This document shows, in pieces, positions 36,601 through 48,600 of a stretch of 64,000 nucleotides of DNA. Numbering within the stretch: the stretch's first letter is position 1; the number at the start of each line of letters is the position of its first letter. Source of the stretch: Pyrus communis (taxonomy: Eukaryota; Streptophyta; Magnoliopsida; Rosales; Rosaceae); NCBI RefSeq assembly GCF_963583255.1, contig NC_084804.1, positions 31,784,953 to 31,848,952 of the forward strand, in the 5' to 3' direction. The position numbers and the translations under genes were made by a program. Below the pieces are notes generated by a model that worked only from the letters and a program-made list of their open reading frames with translations, was not told the origin of the DNA and did not search any database.

Positions 36601-38939
36601 ACGTCGCAACGGAGCACTTTCACTCGTCTAATTCTTAAGATTTTAAAACGAAATGACTAATCAGCTAGTGGAAAACACACAGACGCGGACAAAGACCTTG
36701 AAACAACAAAAATAACTTGACTTTTAAGAAGAGAAGCTTCCCCCTTCTCTCAAAAGTTCTCGTGCTCCACTGCTCCTTTCCTTGCTGCCTGTTTGAGAGT
36801 CGACGGTAGACTTTCTCTAAGGCTTTAGACTTTCGTATAGATTATTAGGCATACAGAATATGCATTCCGATCTCACATGTAAGATTCACCAGGCATTTGC
36901 ATCTGCAGGAGCAGCAAAAGCGGAAAACTCCGTGGTAGCCTCAGAACGCAAGGCACCTGTATTCGGAGTAACACTTGAGCTGCAGCATCAGAATAGAGTG
37001 AGACCGTAGCTTAAAGTCAACATTTGGATCATGTCACTGAAAGACCGAACTTTAGCCTTGACTCTTGAAGCACAGAAAATGAAATACTGATGCGGAAAAG
37101 AGTGCCGTTAATGCCATGTCGTCTGTTCAGTGCATTCTTCTGAAATATCAGATTCTCTGCAGAGGCATAAACAACATCAGTGGAGTAGCAAAACATACAT
37201 GCTATGATGACTTTAATAACATCAACATCCATCAACAATCAAAGAGTGAGTGAAATCCTTTTACAAACATAAGCAATGTTGTACAAAGCATACTCCATTC
37301 AGAAAGGCATACCGTACTCACAAACAAGTCACCGTCAAGACTTAGTAGCTATCAACAACGACGACATGCTTGCATTTGCACAGTTCAGACAATATTTTGC
37401 TCGCTTTCTAATGTAGGAGAAAATAATCAATCAATCAATGGAAGGCATTCTGTACATCAAAACTATAACTTAATCATATGTATGTGTGAACACTTAAGGC
37501 ATGGAGACTATCTCGATTATGGCCTACAAAACTCTTGGTAAGAGGCACTCGACCATTCTTACATCAATAATTATTTTACACGCCATGACTCATATGCTGC
37601 AAAGAGGGAGACGAAGATCATGCTTATTACAGTATAGAAATGACTGATGCACTGTCTATATAATATTTACATAGCACTGCTTAGCACTGCAAATAGAGAA
37701 ATTAAACTCTGGTTACTAACCTTGAAATAAACTCTGTTCGCCTTAACGAGACCCACCCCCTCTCCTCTTATCTCTGAAACTGGAGAGTGGAGATCAACTG
37801 CCCCTAGCTTGCTAAAATTAGAACTGAGGCTACAGAATCACTTAAACCAAACTCTGGTGATTAGTCTTTAACATATGCTCAATCTTAACTGATGTTAAAA
37901 GCCTATATCACCAATACCCACTTGCAAATGTTTATGAGATTGTACGAAGTAAAAGGAGCACAAAATTTGGTCTAAACCGTCATACGTCATAGTAGATGTA
38001 GTTTAGACTGCCTCTTTGGTGGACTTTAAATAAATTATCAAACTAATATAAGGTTTTGCACGAAATCATAGCAGAATATAACGCCTTGTAAAACCAAAAG
38101 GCCACTTATTTTTCAAAAAAAATTCAAAAGAATGATTCATTTAAGGAGCCTTACCTTCACATAATTTTTCCTCATCCACCTGCATGCTTCCCTCATAGCA
38201 AAGCAGCTACATCATGTCACGCACGGTTAGAGATACAGGCTTCTTTTACAAAAGAAAAGCACCAAGTAATCAGCCAGAGTGTTTCACATCAATCTCCTGA
38301 AAAGTACAAAATCGATGGATAAAATACTATGAAAGGAAGAAATATGCACATGATGGAACCTTCATGAAAACGAAATCATAACCACCAAGTACCAAGCTTG
38401 ATTGGGTACAAGGACAACCTAGAAGAACCAATTATATACACATATTATTCAAACACAAGTACAAAGGAAACTAAAGGTTTATTCCGCTCCAGAAATCATA
38501 AATAAGAGCTCATATAAGTAAAAGGTTAACTAGGAGATATGCGAATTCAATACGACTGATGAATCCAGAAATACTGACCCTTGTGAAAAGAAAATTTTAA
38601 TTCAAATAACACCTCACTCCTATGAAAATAAGAATACCGAACTGCTTACCTAATCTGTAAGCGTATTACATTAGCAAAGAAAATAATGCACTAATCAAAC
38701 CGGAACCTTCAGTACATCAATTATATAACAACTAAACTATGAATCTTCAATGAACTTGATATATTAAACAATTGACCCGAGTCTAATAGCAAGCTCTACT
38801 TAAAAGCATCATATAATATCAATATAAACAATTTTTATTGATTTAATTAATGTAAGACTATGACTTCCTAGTTTCACTGTATTGGATTGGATAAATAGAA
38901 CTAGAATACAAGAAGAAAAGATATGTGTGGAAATGAGAT
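36601..38939 (-). other. 3' flank of the first receptor kinase
   Basis: Less AT-rich than its left neighbour but without an open frame of note. The segments 38115-38275 and about 38610-38939 are repeated beside the second receptor kinase (60846-61362), so they belong to the duplicated block and probably include 3' UTR. The part from 36760 to 37300 may be transcribed non-coding sequence. This is a guess from composition only. Confidence 0.4.
38115..38939 (-). repeat. Duplicated 3' flank of the receptor-kinase block (left copy)
   Basis: ATTCAAAAGAATGATTCATT, then GCAAAGCAGCTACATCATGT and later CTATGACTTCCTAGTTTCAC recur at 60846-61362. The right copy is shorter because of internal deletions. 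This sets the left border of the duplicated unit near 38115/60846. Confidence 0.8.
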
Positions 38940-41477
38940 TCAATTTGGGTCTGACTGTATAAGGGATGCAGTTGCCTTCTCCGTATTCCTCCCTGATGTT
39001 AGAGGCGATACACCTGAACTTTGGAATGATGAAAATGAGGAAGGAGCTGGGGCTGATTCTGCGGCAGTAGATAAAGGGTTGACATTACTGCTCACAGTCA
39101 TGCTGGTTCCCCCGGCAGACCCTTCGATGACAGCCCTTGGGTCTGGGGGGTTTTCAATATCCGTAATTCCTTCCAGCATCTGCACAACTTTTCCCATCAT
39201 CGGCCTGTGAGATGGTTGTTCCTGTATGCACCAGAAGGTTACCTGAATTGCTCTCTTCACTTGATCCATATCAACATCTTGGTCGACTAGCCTTCTATCG
39301 ACAATTCCCTTGATGTTACCCTTCTCAAATTCCTCAAAAGCCCATAAGGAGAACTTCTTCCTATTTGTTGCCTCAGAAACTTCAAAATTCCTTCTCCCAC
39401 TCACTATCTCTAGCAAAACCATACCGTAACTGTAAACATCAGATTTGGAAGTTATTGGAAGATTTGCTAGCCATTCTGGTGCCAAATACCCTCTAGTACC
39501 CCTAACACTTGTCAAGGTTCGATACCTATGGTCCTTTGGATTAACGAGCTTTGCGAGGCCAAAATCTGACACCTTGGCATTGTAATTCTCATCTAACAGA
39601 ATGTTCTCTGGTTTTATATCACAATGCACAATGCAGTCTCGGCATTCCTCATGAAGGTATGTGATCCCCCTTGCAGTGCCGAGGGCAACGTGGAACCGAG
39701 ACTCCCAATTCAACAACTTTCCTGATTGCTCTTCTGTTGCAAAAAGGAAACTATCAAGGGACCCATTTTTCATGAACTCATATACCAGAAGCCTATGGCG
39801 CCCCTCGGAGCAAAAACCAATCAGCCTAACCAGATTCAAATGGTGTGTGCTACTAATTGTTGCAACCTCCATCCTGAACTGTTTCTCCCCTTGCTCAATC
39901 CCCTCAAGTTGCTTAACTGCAACAACAGTTCTATTAGCAAGAATGCCTTTATAAACAGCCCCAAATCCTCCTGCCCCAAGCTTCTCCTTGAATCCCTTGG
40001 TTGAGCGTTGGAGCTCCTTATACGAGAACTGAACCGGTGCACCAGAAGCATACTCAAGAAGCGCATATTGAGCAGACAATCCACCAAAGCTGCGATTGTT
40101 TCTGCAAAACCACCACCACAAACCACCTTCAAATGCCATCAAACCAAAGACGGTGGCAAAAACTACAACAACCACTATCCATCTACGCAACTTCCAATTC
40201 TTTTTGTTGCCAGCAGTCCCCAGTGATGATGATGGATTTGGAATCACTGGTCCACATACCTTGATATATGAACTACTGGACATAGCTGGACTGTGATACC
40301 CACTCAGAAAACCTGGTGTCTTGATGTAACATAGCCCTGTGCCATCAGACAAAGACGTCAAAGCATCACAAGCACTACTTCCAAGACAATTCAACCTGCA
40401 AGTCAATATTCCCGCAGAGAAAAAGAATATCGGCGACTCTGTCTCAGGAGGGTAGGACAAGAACCGAGTATGTTCCAAGTCCAACATAATCACACTCTGA
40501 GGACAATCCTGAATCTCCATCTTCCTCTTACACCCTTTCCTGCTATCCTTGGGATCAACAAGCTCAAAATTAAGAGACATACATCCGCATACCGGATCAG
40601 TATCGTTATAACTACAAACTCCCATGTCCCCACAATACCCGAAAACCTCACACTGATCAGTAACAGCTGCCCATCTCTCTGTTACAGTCCCGCTACCTCT
40701 AGTAGAGCTATAAATCCTCAGATTCCCATCACTGCCCAACTTCAAAAACCGCAAAATATCACCCGCTTCGGCATAATCACTACTATAAGCAACAATAGCA
40801 TCAGTGGACAATTGTGGATCAGAAATTGACAGAATACCAATTGACCGCAATCCTAGAGTAGGCGAACTCAAATTCGTATTAACAGAAGAATTCAATCCCT
40901 GATTCCAATACACAGTATTATCATTCCACAAAAGTGTAAGGTTCCCCTTTTTTACAAGCTTAAACGAGTACAACCCAGACCGCAAAACCTTACTCACAGT
41001 GAAGTTCTGCCCGGGGACGATCGAATCGGTGGGGTTGTCGAAGCTGGACCAGACCGTAACGGTGCCGTTTCGGAGTACCAAGTTGCCCAAATCGTCAATC
41101 TCAGCCGAAGAGACGTCGCGGCTGGTGGTGTTGGAGTCCCAGAGAGTGGCGCCGGAGCCGTTGACGAGGCGAAGGGTGCCGGATGGGAGGAACTGGAGGG
41201 TTCCACCGGAGTCAACTGCTTTGCCTGCACCGGCGGACCAGACGGGTACGCCACCGGAGTAGGAGATGGCGGCGATGTAAGAAGGGGGTGAAGTGGGGGG
41301 GTCGGAGGGGATGAAGCCGAGGGAGAAGGTGTCGTTTGGGGAGGACCAGGTGGTGGTTGGGTTGGCGGCGGAGAGAGAGGAGCCTGGTGAGATTGTGGTG
41401 GCGGCGGAAACGGCGGCGGAGAGGAGAGAGGCGATCAAGAGAAGATGTGAAAGACTGATGCGGGTTTGGAGCACCAT
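38940..41477 (-). CDS. G-type lectin S-receptor-like Ser/Thr kinase (At1g34300-like), copy 1
   Basis: Plasma-membrane receptor-like kinase, 845 aa in a single exon, close in length to Arabidopsis At1g34300 (829 aa). Domain order: signal peptide (about 1-25); bulb-type lectin region (about 28-170); Cys-rich EGF-like segment CEVFGYCGDMGVCSYNDTDP (276-316); PAN-like Cys segment (360-409); one transmembrane helix (433-457, flanked by RR); kinase (about 497-772). Kinase residues present: GAGGFG loop (501-506), Lys522, Glu537, HCDIKPENILLD with Asp620, DFG (638-640) and APEW (666-669). The residue before the catalytic Asp is Cys, so this is a non-RD kinase, the type common among immune receptors. 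The Ser-rich C-terminal tail ends SLIQSDPN. Ligand unknown. No break is seen. Confidence 0.96.
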   Translation of the reverse strand: MVLQTRISLSHLLLIASLLSAAVSAATTISPGSSLSAANPTTTWSSPNDTFSLGFIPSDPPTSPPSYIAAISYSGGVPVWSAGAGKAVDSGGTLQFLPSGTLRLVNGSGATLWDSNTTSRDVSSAEIDDLGNLVLRNGTVTVWSSFDNPTDSIVPGQNFTVSKVLRSGLYSFKLVKKGNLTLLWNDNTVYWNQGLNSSVNTNLSSPTLGLRSIGILSISDPQLSTDAIVAYSSDYAEAGDILRFLKLGSDGNLRIYSSTRGSGTVTERWAAVTDQCEVFGYCGDMGVCSYNDTDPVCGCMSLNFELVDPKDSRKGCKRKMEIQDCPQSVIMLDLEHTRFLSYPPETESPIFFFSAGILTCRLNCLGSSACDALTSLSDGTGLCYIKTPGFLSGYHSPAMSSSSYIKVCGPVIPNPSSSLGTAGNKKNWKLRRWIVVVVVFATVFGLMAFEGGLWWWFCRNNRSFGGLSAQYALLEYASGAPVQFSYKELQRSTKGFKEKLGAGGFGAVYKGILANRTVVAVKQLEGIEQGEKQFRMEVATISSTHHLNLVRLIGFCSEGRHRLLVYEFMKNGSLDSFLFATEEQSGKLLNWESRFHVALGTARGITYLHEECRDCIVHCDIKPENILLDENYNAKVSDFGLAKLVNPKDHRYRTLTSVRGTRGYLAPEWLANLPITSKSDVYSYGMVLLEIVSGRRNFEVSEATNRKKFSLWAFEEFEKGNIKGIVDRRLVDQDVDMDQVKRAIQVTFWCIQEQPSHRPMMGKVVQMLEGITDIENPPDPRAVIEGSAGGTSMTVSSNVNPLSTAAESAPAPSSFSSFQSSGVSPLTSGRNTEKATASLIQSDPN

Positions 41478-42039
41478 TTTTGGGTAAGTCTTGGCTTTTG
41501 GGCATCAGTTCATTGGTGGGTGGGCAGAGGAGAAAGTTGGGGGTGTTTTTAAGGAGGAGGAGGAGGAGGAAGGAGGGAGGAGGGAGTGAGTTTCTTTTGA
41601 ACAAAGGAGGCTTCATTAATGAAAGGGAGACTTTCAAATTTGTTAGGCAGAGTGTTCCTTTCCCTCGTCCGGGGGGAAGACGGAGTTGAGGATGGAAAGA
41701 AAGACTCTGACTAACAAATTTGGGGGAAGTACGGTGTTTTGACTCATGCGAGCTTAGAAGTAATAAGGACCGGTTCTTCTTTACTTTAGAAATAAGAGGT
41801 TTTATATTTGAATCTTGTGGATGGCAAATTTGATATCAAATTAGGTTGCTCATTATGTGGTTTAGCCGAACTCTTCCTTCTGTTAGTGTAAAAATATCAA
41901 TGTACTTAAAAAACTAATATAAAAATATGAGGAAAACTCAAATTAGGTATTTAGGTTTTCAAATATTTTTATTGAGCAAAATGATTCAGTTTTGTTAATA
42001 TGATCTCTCATCAATCCGTAAAGCATTGATTTATTTATC
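41478..42039 (-). promoter_or_regulatory. Leader and upstream region of receptor kinase copy 1
   Basis: The 110 bases next to the ATG match the region upstream of copy 2 (CAGTTCATTGGTGGGTGGGC shared) and contain a GGA-rich microsatellite (about 41549-41590; on the minus strand a TCC-rich tract), a common plant core-promoter or leader feature. Further out no shared sequence can be checked, because copy 2's upstream region leaves the window. Confidence 0.5.
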
Positions 42040-42447
42040 AATAATACTTTGCTAATCAAAGATGAGTAGGGATTTCTACTCAAAATTTCTCAAAATTGTT
42101 CGTTGTCAATTTATAAAATTTCTTGTTTATAATCAGAATCGTTCATATTATAAATCACCCTATAAAGATCGCATTTGCTAAAAATCAATTAAAACTAAGG
42201 TCGTTTAGTCATCAAACAGTTTAAAAACAAATGAATGAAATTGGTAAAAGTATTACGAACCGTATATGTATTTTGCTACAATAGATTGATTAAACGACCT
42301 TAGTTTTAATTTATTTTTTGCAGAGATGATCTTTACAATGTGATGCATAGTATGACCAGTTATGATCATAAGCACAAAGCTCTGTGATTAAAATACTAAG
42401 AGTTTTGAGTAGGAATTTCTACTCATCTTTGAGTAGCCAAATATTGT
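42040..42447. mobile_element. Foldback MITE with nested inverted repeats
   Basis: Outer arms of about 50 bp (42040-42092 and 42398-42447) share TCAAAGATGAGTAG and TTTCTACTCAAAA in inverted order. A second pair of 24-bp arms (42187-42210 and 42288-42311; AATTAAAACTAAGGTCGTTT core) lies inside with one mismatch. There is no coding sequence and no clear target duplication. Confidence 0.75.
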
Positions 42448-42579
42448 TCTTTATTTATTGGAAGTTCATTATTTTTCTCGAAGATTAACGTAAAACAAAT
42501 GGGAATGATCGACCATATTACGTATGATATTTGCCATTGGCAACTATGTCAACCAACGGTTGCTAAAGCCTCTTCATGA

Positions 42580-42790
42580 TTGGTTACCGAACTTTGCTTC
42601 CAAATTCATTGATATCAAGTGGAATCACATCTTTAACTAGACTGATTTTGTGGCTGATGCGTTAACTCGTCAGAGTAGTCATATTTGGGAGTATTGTATC
42701 TCAAACTCTACTTTTTCTGCGCCTATCCTTGCTTATAGTGGAAACAGGTGTATTTGTGGTTTTTTTCTTTGATGAATTTTTCTACATCAA
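42580..42790 (+). pseudogene. LINE/RNase H-like C-terminal fragment
   Basis: The frame IKWNHIFN*TDFVADALTRQ, then a hydrophobic tail and stop, resembles the ADALTR/ADFLA block of the RNase H-like domain that ends plant LINE polyproteins. Short, with an in-frame stop; assignment by eye. Confidence 0.4.
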
Positions 42791-42862
42791 AAAAGATAAA
42801 AATATCGGAAATCACTAGTACTATTTTGTGATTTTTTAAATGCACCTCCAACTTTAATTATG

Positions 42863-43890
42863 AGTTTTTATCACTAATAGTCAAAATTTAACACCAAATT
42901 TCATAAATGTCACTTTTTATAAATTCTTTCAAAAATAATAGAAAATACACTTAAATAGACTTAAATACCTTCAATATTAAAACCAAATAAACATAAGGAT
43001 AACAACAGTTCTTATAAGTCGTGGAACATACCCTTTTGAGACTAGCATCTAATATCTTCCTTAACACAAATTCTTATGCAAAATTATATTATCAAAACCT
43101 GTAATATCTCCATTTTATCGTTGTTTTGTAATTTCAGAACAATGTGTCTTTACACTACTGATTAAACACAAAAAGGAGTCCTTCAACCGTTCAACCTTGA
43201 ACATGAAGATGTAATTAAAGTATCTACATAAGCTACTATATACTTAATTAACAATGAGAAGGATGAATCTCTTCACATTGCAAAGCTCATCTCCTCTATT
43301 AGCAATCCAGGATAAGGATCTGAGCCATGAACGGTCTAAATTTTATTTTTTATTTAATAGATAAAGCATTAAGTATAGTTGGCCTCAAGAATGAATGGAA
43401 AAAGAAGCATGTTGTATTAATGGATATCCTCAATTCATTTTATCAAATTTTATTTGTTTGAGCTATTAATTATTGCACAAACCCAATTAAATTTCAACAC
43501 AAACTTGAATTTTGTTTTAATTTTAATAGTTGGAGTTAGTAATATATATTATTGATTTAACTTTGTACAATAATTCTTCCCTGCTACAGCGGTTGAGTTG
43601 CTTTCTACAACTCCCTCCATAATTTTATTGACCTCCCAAGTTCAATGATAAACTAATCAGAAACTGATCTGCACAAGTTTGATACTACCAACTCTCCTCG
43701 CAGCTTCACACTTTGAACAAAGATGTACAAGAGACCTATTCAAGTGTTTTGGCTTTTATATGTAAATGGATTTTGAATTTTGAGGATATTTAGGTCTATT
43801 TACGTGAGTTTTCTGATGTATTTGAAAGTTTATATTAAAAAATGACATTTATGAAATTGAGTATTAAATTTTGACCATTAATAATAAATT
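42863..43890. mobile_element. Non-autonomous element with long (about 120-bp) terminal inverted repeats
   Basis: The left arm 42863-42990 and the reverse complement of the right arm 43760-43890 align over their whole length at roughly 80% by eye. Identical blocks include GTCAAAATTTAA and ATTTCATAAATGTCA. The 770-bp centre has no coding sequence. Long inverted ends suggest a Mutator-like MITE, but no 9-bp target duplication could be confirmed. Confidence 0.7.
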
Positions 43891-44852
43891 AACATTTCTT
43901 CAAAATTTATATTCTGTATTTTAAACTTTTTATATTTATAAAAAATAAAACATTGGGAAGGGTGGCTGATGAGATTTTTTAATCAGTAATAACAATTTGC
44001 AAAATAAATACCAAATCATTATTAAATAATTTAAATTCCTCAGCTTTTGGTTGCTGTGTTTTCCCGCCATTAATTCTTTTTTATTTAGAGAAACTACTTT
44101 CTCAACAATTGAAGATGTGGGTTTGACTCTTTGAGAAGAAAGTTCCAGCGTTTAATATGCGTTGACGGCGTTAAGGCATTTCAAAGTCCAAGGGGGAACC
44201 CGTGACCTGACAAGACTCCAACTTCTGACAGACGCCGGATCTCTGTTTTCTCGGACTTGTTTCGTTTTTTTTTTTTTTTGGGGTCCAGTTGACCAACAAA
44301 TCCCCTTCAAAGTTAACCTGTTCAATTTCTGCGCGTATCATTTCGGTTTGAATAAATAATAGATTATTTTTCTAAAAATTCAATTCAATCTGAAATTATT
44401 GAACTTCAACGATTTGAACTGTCTATTTTGTAAGTCATGATTCATAGATCATTCTTGCAAAAATTCAATTTAATCCGAAATCATATGCCTATTTAGTTAT
44501 CAAGATAAACTTTCATTATTTCTTGTATAATAAAGTATTCGTTAATTTCTTTGAACCCAATTAGATGTCTTAAATATTTCTGATTTGGCGGATCGTTAAA
44601 ATTCGATGTAATGTGAACCCCACAACTAATCTTTATTTTTATATAAAAATAGAAATCTCTTCCCTTAAAGATTTCCCTAACTAATGTTCTATATATATAT
44701 ATTTTAAATAAACGTGATGCTCATCTATGACTTCTTCTTACTTTACTTGCAACTTACAAATTTATTAAGAAACTTATGTGGAGGAGAAAATAATCTTAAA
44801 AATTATGGAGCTGACACGTGGATTATTCTCCAAGAAAGACAAGATTGCCTGA
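43891..44852. other. AT-rich intergenic sequence; nothing recognised
   Basis: Contains a T-run near 44267-44280 and no supported gene, RNA or element. It ends at the border of the degenerate LTR at 44853. Confidence 0.5.
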
Positions 44853-45339
44853 CACGCCCCGATCTTGATATTCCTCAAACACTAAGATAGGCACGTTCTG
44901 AGTGACACCCGAGGGTGACGAAAGTCATTTATTGAATGCAAATCCTGAGAACAAGAAATAAATAGGACTTAAAAATTTAAATATAATGAATATGCATTTA
45001 AGGAACGTGTTCAGAACATACAACTAACTAGAACACTATAAGAAATTAATATAAAATTGAATGAATAAGAGGATGGGTCCTACACCGAGAGGGCTCGAAG
45101 ATGCCAATGTGGAAGTGCCTTGACGTTGAGATTATACACCTCGATTCTAAATCCTAAGGGGGCGCAAAACAAACATGAGTGGACCAAGTTGATATATATA
45201 ATACTAAAACAGTTATCAAGATACTAACCCCCAAAATTTTATGAAAACTAATGGCATAATAAGTGATAGGTTTTCCAAAAACCCTAGCATGCCATAAAAC
45301 ATCTCATAAAACATATCTCGTATATACACTACTACAAAA

Positions 45340-45640
45340 GGGTCTTATAGTGTCAGTAGGTGGTGTCGGTTTAATATAATATAGTGTCGAACTAGACAAT
45401 TGCGACACTTATTGAACATGACGTCGGATTTACTGTCACTTATAAGTGTCATAAACATTTAATGTCGCTTTTAAACCGACGTAAACATTTAATGTCGCTT
45501 AAAACCGACATACATTTTAATAATTTTTAAATACTAGTGTCGCTTTAAATAAAACAGTGTCGCTTTAAATAATACAGTGTCGCTTTTAAGCGACATTAAA
45601 TAATACAATGTCACTTTAAATAAAACAGTGTCGCTTTTAA
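45340..45640. repeat. CACTA left subterminal repeats
   Basis: Repeated short motif TGTCGCTTTTAA(A)CCGAC, in places palindromic (GTCGCTTTTAAGCGAC near 45589). Similar motifs recur at 50370-50640, 51575-51595 and 54760-54980. In the En/Spm family such repeats bind the TNPA-type accessory protein; here that role is inferred. Confidence 0.75.
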
Positions 45641-45699
45641 CAATATTAAATATAACATGAACTTATAATATTTAGTAATATAAGAATTTATTATGTTAA

Positions 45700-48600
45700 A
45701 TTAATAATTAGAATTTATCTAAATCAGAGTTAAAATAACCGTTAAATTGTGATTTTTTGTTTATAACCGTCGAAAAGTTTTGTCTCGTTACTTGATCTCT
45801 GAATGTTTGTTTTTTTCCATTTTTGGTGTATGCGATCTCGAAGCTTGTATAAACAAGTTTGATGGTTAGATCGTTGAAATTAGTTTCATAGAATGCGTAT
45901 CCCATCAAAACGATAGATTTATTGACACTTAGAATTTATTTATACTTTTATTAAATATAACATAAGATTTGGTGGTATCCATTAGTGTAAATATTTTAAA
46001 TTGAAGATCGAATTCATTCATTGTATTCATATAGGGTCAAGGAGTGTAGCAGTAAAAAATCATCTAAATCGGAGTTAAAACAACCGTTAAATTGTGATTT
46101 TTTGTTTATAACCGTCGAAAAGTTTTGTCTCGTTACTTGATCTCTGAATGTTTGTTTTTTTCCATTTTTGGTGTATGCGATCTCGAAGCTTGTATAAACA
46201 AGTTTGATGGTTGGATTGTCACAACCCGTCCCGGAATTTTAATTCCGAGGACGTGAAGTTATGAAAATGCCCTTAAACGGGACTAAGGGGCGTAAAATAT
46301 GTTGTAACTTGATGATTTGGGGATTGGGTAGGATCCCACCTCCCTCAAATCTCTCCCCCATTTCTGCATCTTGTCTCTCTCTCTCTCCTCCCTCACAAAC
46401 CTCTCATTCTCTCTGTCAGTTCTCTCTCTCTCCTTCGAACTCACACGGACCACCCACAAACCACCCTAAAACTATACCAACGAAGGATCTAAGACCACCA
46501 TCGTACTCCTGAAGACCACACGAACACGATGGTACCAATTTCAGGTGAGTTTCACTTCGGAAAACATGGATTTCAATTTCACTGTGCGTGTGCACTATTC
46601 ATGCACACGTAAAACTTGATGTTTTCTGGGATTTTGAAGTTTGTAGGAAGCTTGGTGAGGTCCTAAGGAAGCTCGGAGTGCTTCGTTTGAAGGATTTGGA
46701 CGTCGGGATCACGAACTGTAAGTTCGGCCGAATTTTCGTATTTTTGGAAAAGTTTGATTCCGTTGTTTTTAGGCCCTAAAACTAGTCCAACGTGGTAGAT
46801 TATGTTTAGGGCTTCATTTTGGTATAGATTACGTGAAAAATGGACGTAAGAACAAGGAGAATGACAAGTTCAAAGTTTGGCCGGAGCTTTCGGGGATTTT
46901 TCCGGCGAATCCACGACGAGTTAGGGGTCAAGGCAGGTATGGATCTGTTCGTCTCGTCAATACCTTCATTTTGATATATAGTACGTCGAAAATGGTTAAG
47001 AAATGAAGAAGTTATGACACTTTGAAGTTTACCCAGAAATTCCGGCAAAACACCCACCGCCGGCGAAACCAGTCCGGCGACGCGAGGAAGAAGACGCGCG
47101 CGTGGGCAGCGCGTGAACAGGGCGCGTGAAAGCTCCAAATTGAGTTCTGAAAATTGTCACGCGTTCGTGACGTCGTGTAGATCACCGTGGTATATTCATA
47201 CACCCAAATTGAGCAACGTATGAGAAAGTTATGGACGAATGTTTGGTGTATGTGCGTTAAATAACGTCAATTTGGTTACTTTTTGTATAGGTGAAAATTA
47301 TACAGAGAAAGAATGTAACCAAGCTAGGGGAGGTTCAGGGACCTATGAGACGTCGATGTGATCAGTGAGTGGGCAGTTATTTTTCAGTATATATATATAT
47401 ACGTATGCTTGACGTATTTTAAAAGAAATACGAATTAAATATCCTGTCATATATGCATCATATTTTAATATGTGCATTACCATAATTATGCATACTGTTG
47501 CATGGTGCTGAGGAGGCCTAGGTAAGCTACATTTGAAATACTATCATCACATGCATTAGTAGCGGCATACATTTATATATGTGTATTTGGTGCTGTGGAC
47601 GCACAGGTAAGTGCCAGGTAAGTGGTATTCATGTTTGTATGCAGTAATAGTTTGAGATGCTTAGAGAGCTCATAATCTGCACCCCCGGTGTTAGTGCTCC
47701 CGCCTAGAGAGGGGCAGAGTCCTTCACGTGTATGTTCACCAGCACCACACGCTCGCCTTGGATCCAAGTTAAGTGCAAGCCTTGTCGTGCAGACCACATT
47801 AGGTGGTTCCGACTCGTAGGTGACCCGCGATTATTCGCACAGTCTTCACGTGATCGTAGCACTAGAGCGTATATATTACACCCAGTCCTGTCGTACAGAC
47901 CACGTTAGGTGGTTCCAACTTGTGTGCAGATTCAGATGTTGAGTTGAGATTGGAGCTCTATATGCAGCGGTACATGTCACGTTAGGTGACTCCCGGCTGC
48001 CAGATTATATGTTATTGATGTGAATTATGCTTGAGCATTTACATTTATTATGAGATTCTAATGTGGCATATTCTCAAGCATGAATGGCATATTCTCAAGC
48101 ATGAATGGCATATTTTGGAGCATGTTTGGCATATTTGTACATACGTATATATGTTTATTTTTTGGGAAATTATACTTGTTTTACGGCGAGGGGTTACAAA
48201 GTTTTGAGAAGTGTAATCATTTGGAAAAGAATTGTTTTGCTGACCCACTCAACCTTGTTTTGCGCCCCTCCAGGTTCAAGAATTGCAAAGGTGTGGTGAC
48301 TACGAGGAAATTCAACGGTGTTCTGACAGAATGGACCAAATGAGGACTCACCTTCGGGTGTTTCATCTTAGAAGTTGTATTTTTATTTTAAAGCTTCCGA
48401 ACTGTGCAAATGGTTACGTCACTCTCACGTGACGGCCAGCATGCCCTCCTTCGGGACGGGGTGTGTCATGGATCGTTGAAATTAGTTTCATAGAATGCGT
48501 ATCCCATCAAAACGATAGATTTATTGACACTTAGAATTTATTTATACTTTTATTAAATATAACATAAGATTTGGTGGTATCCATTAGTGTAAATATTTTA

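Noticed and set aside
46261..46512. 83-codon plus-strand frame
   Set aside because: Lies wholly in a solo LTR, is Ser/Pro-rich from a CT-rich tract and has no homology that I recognise.
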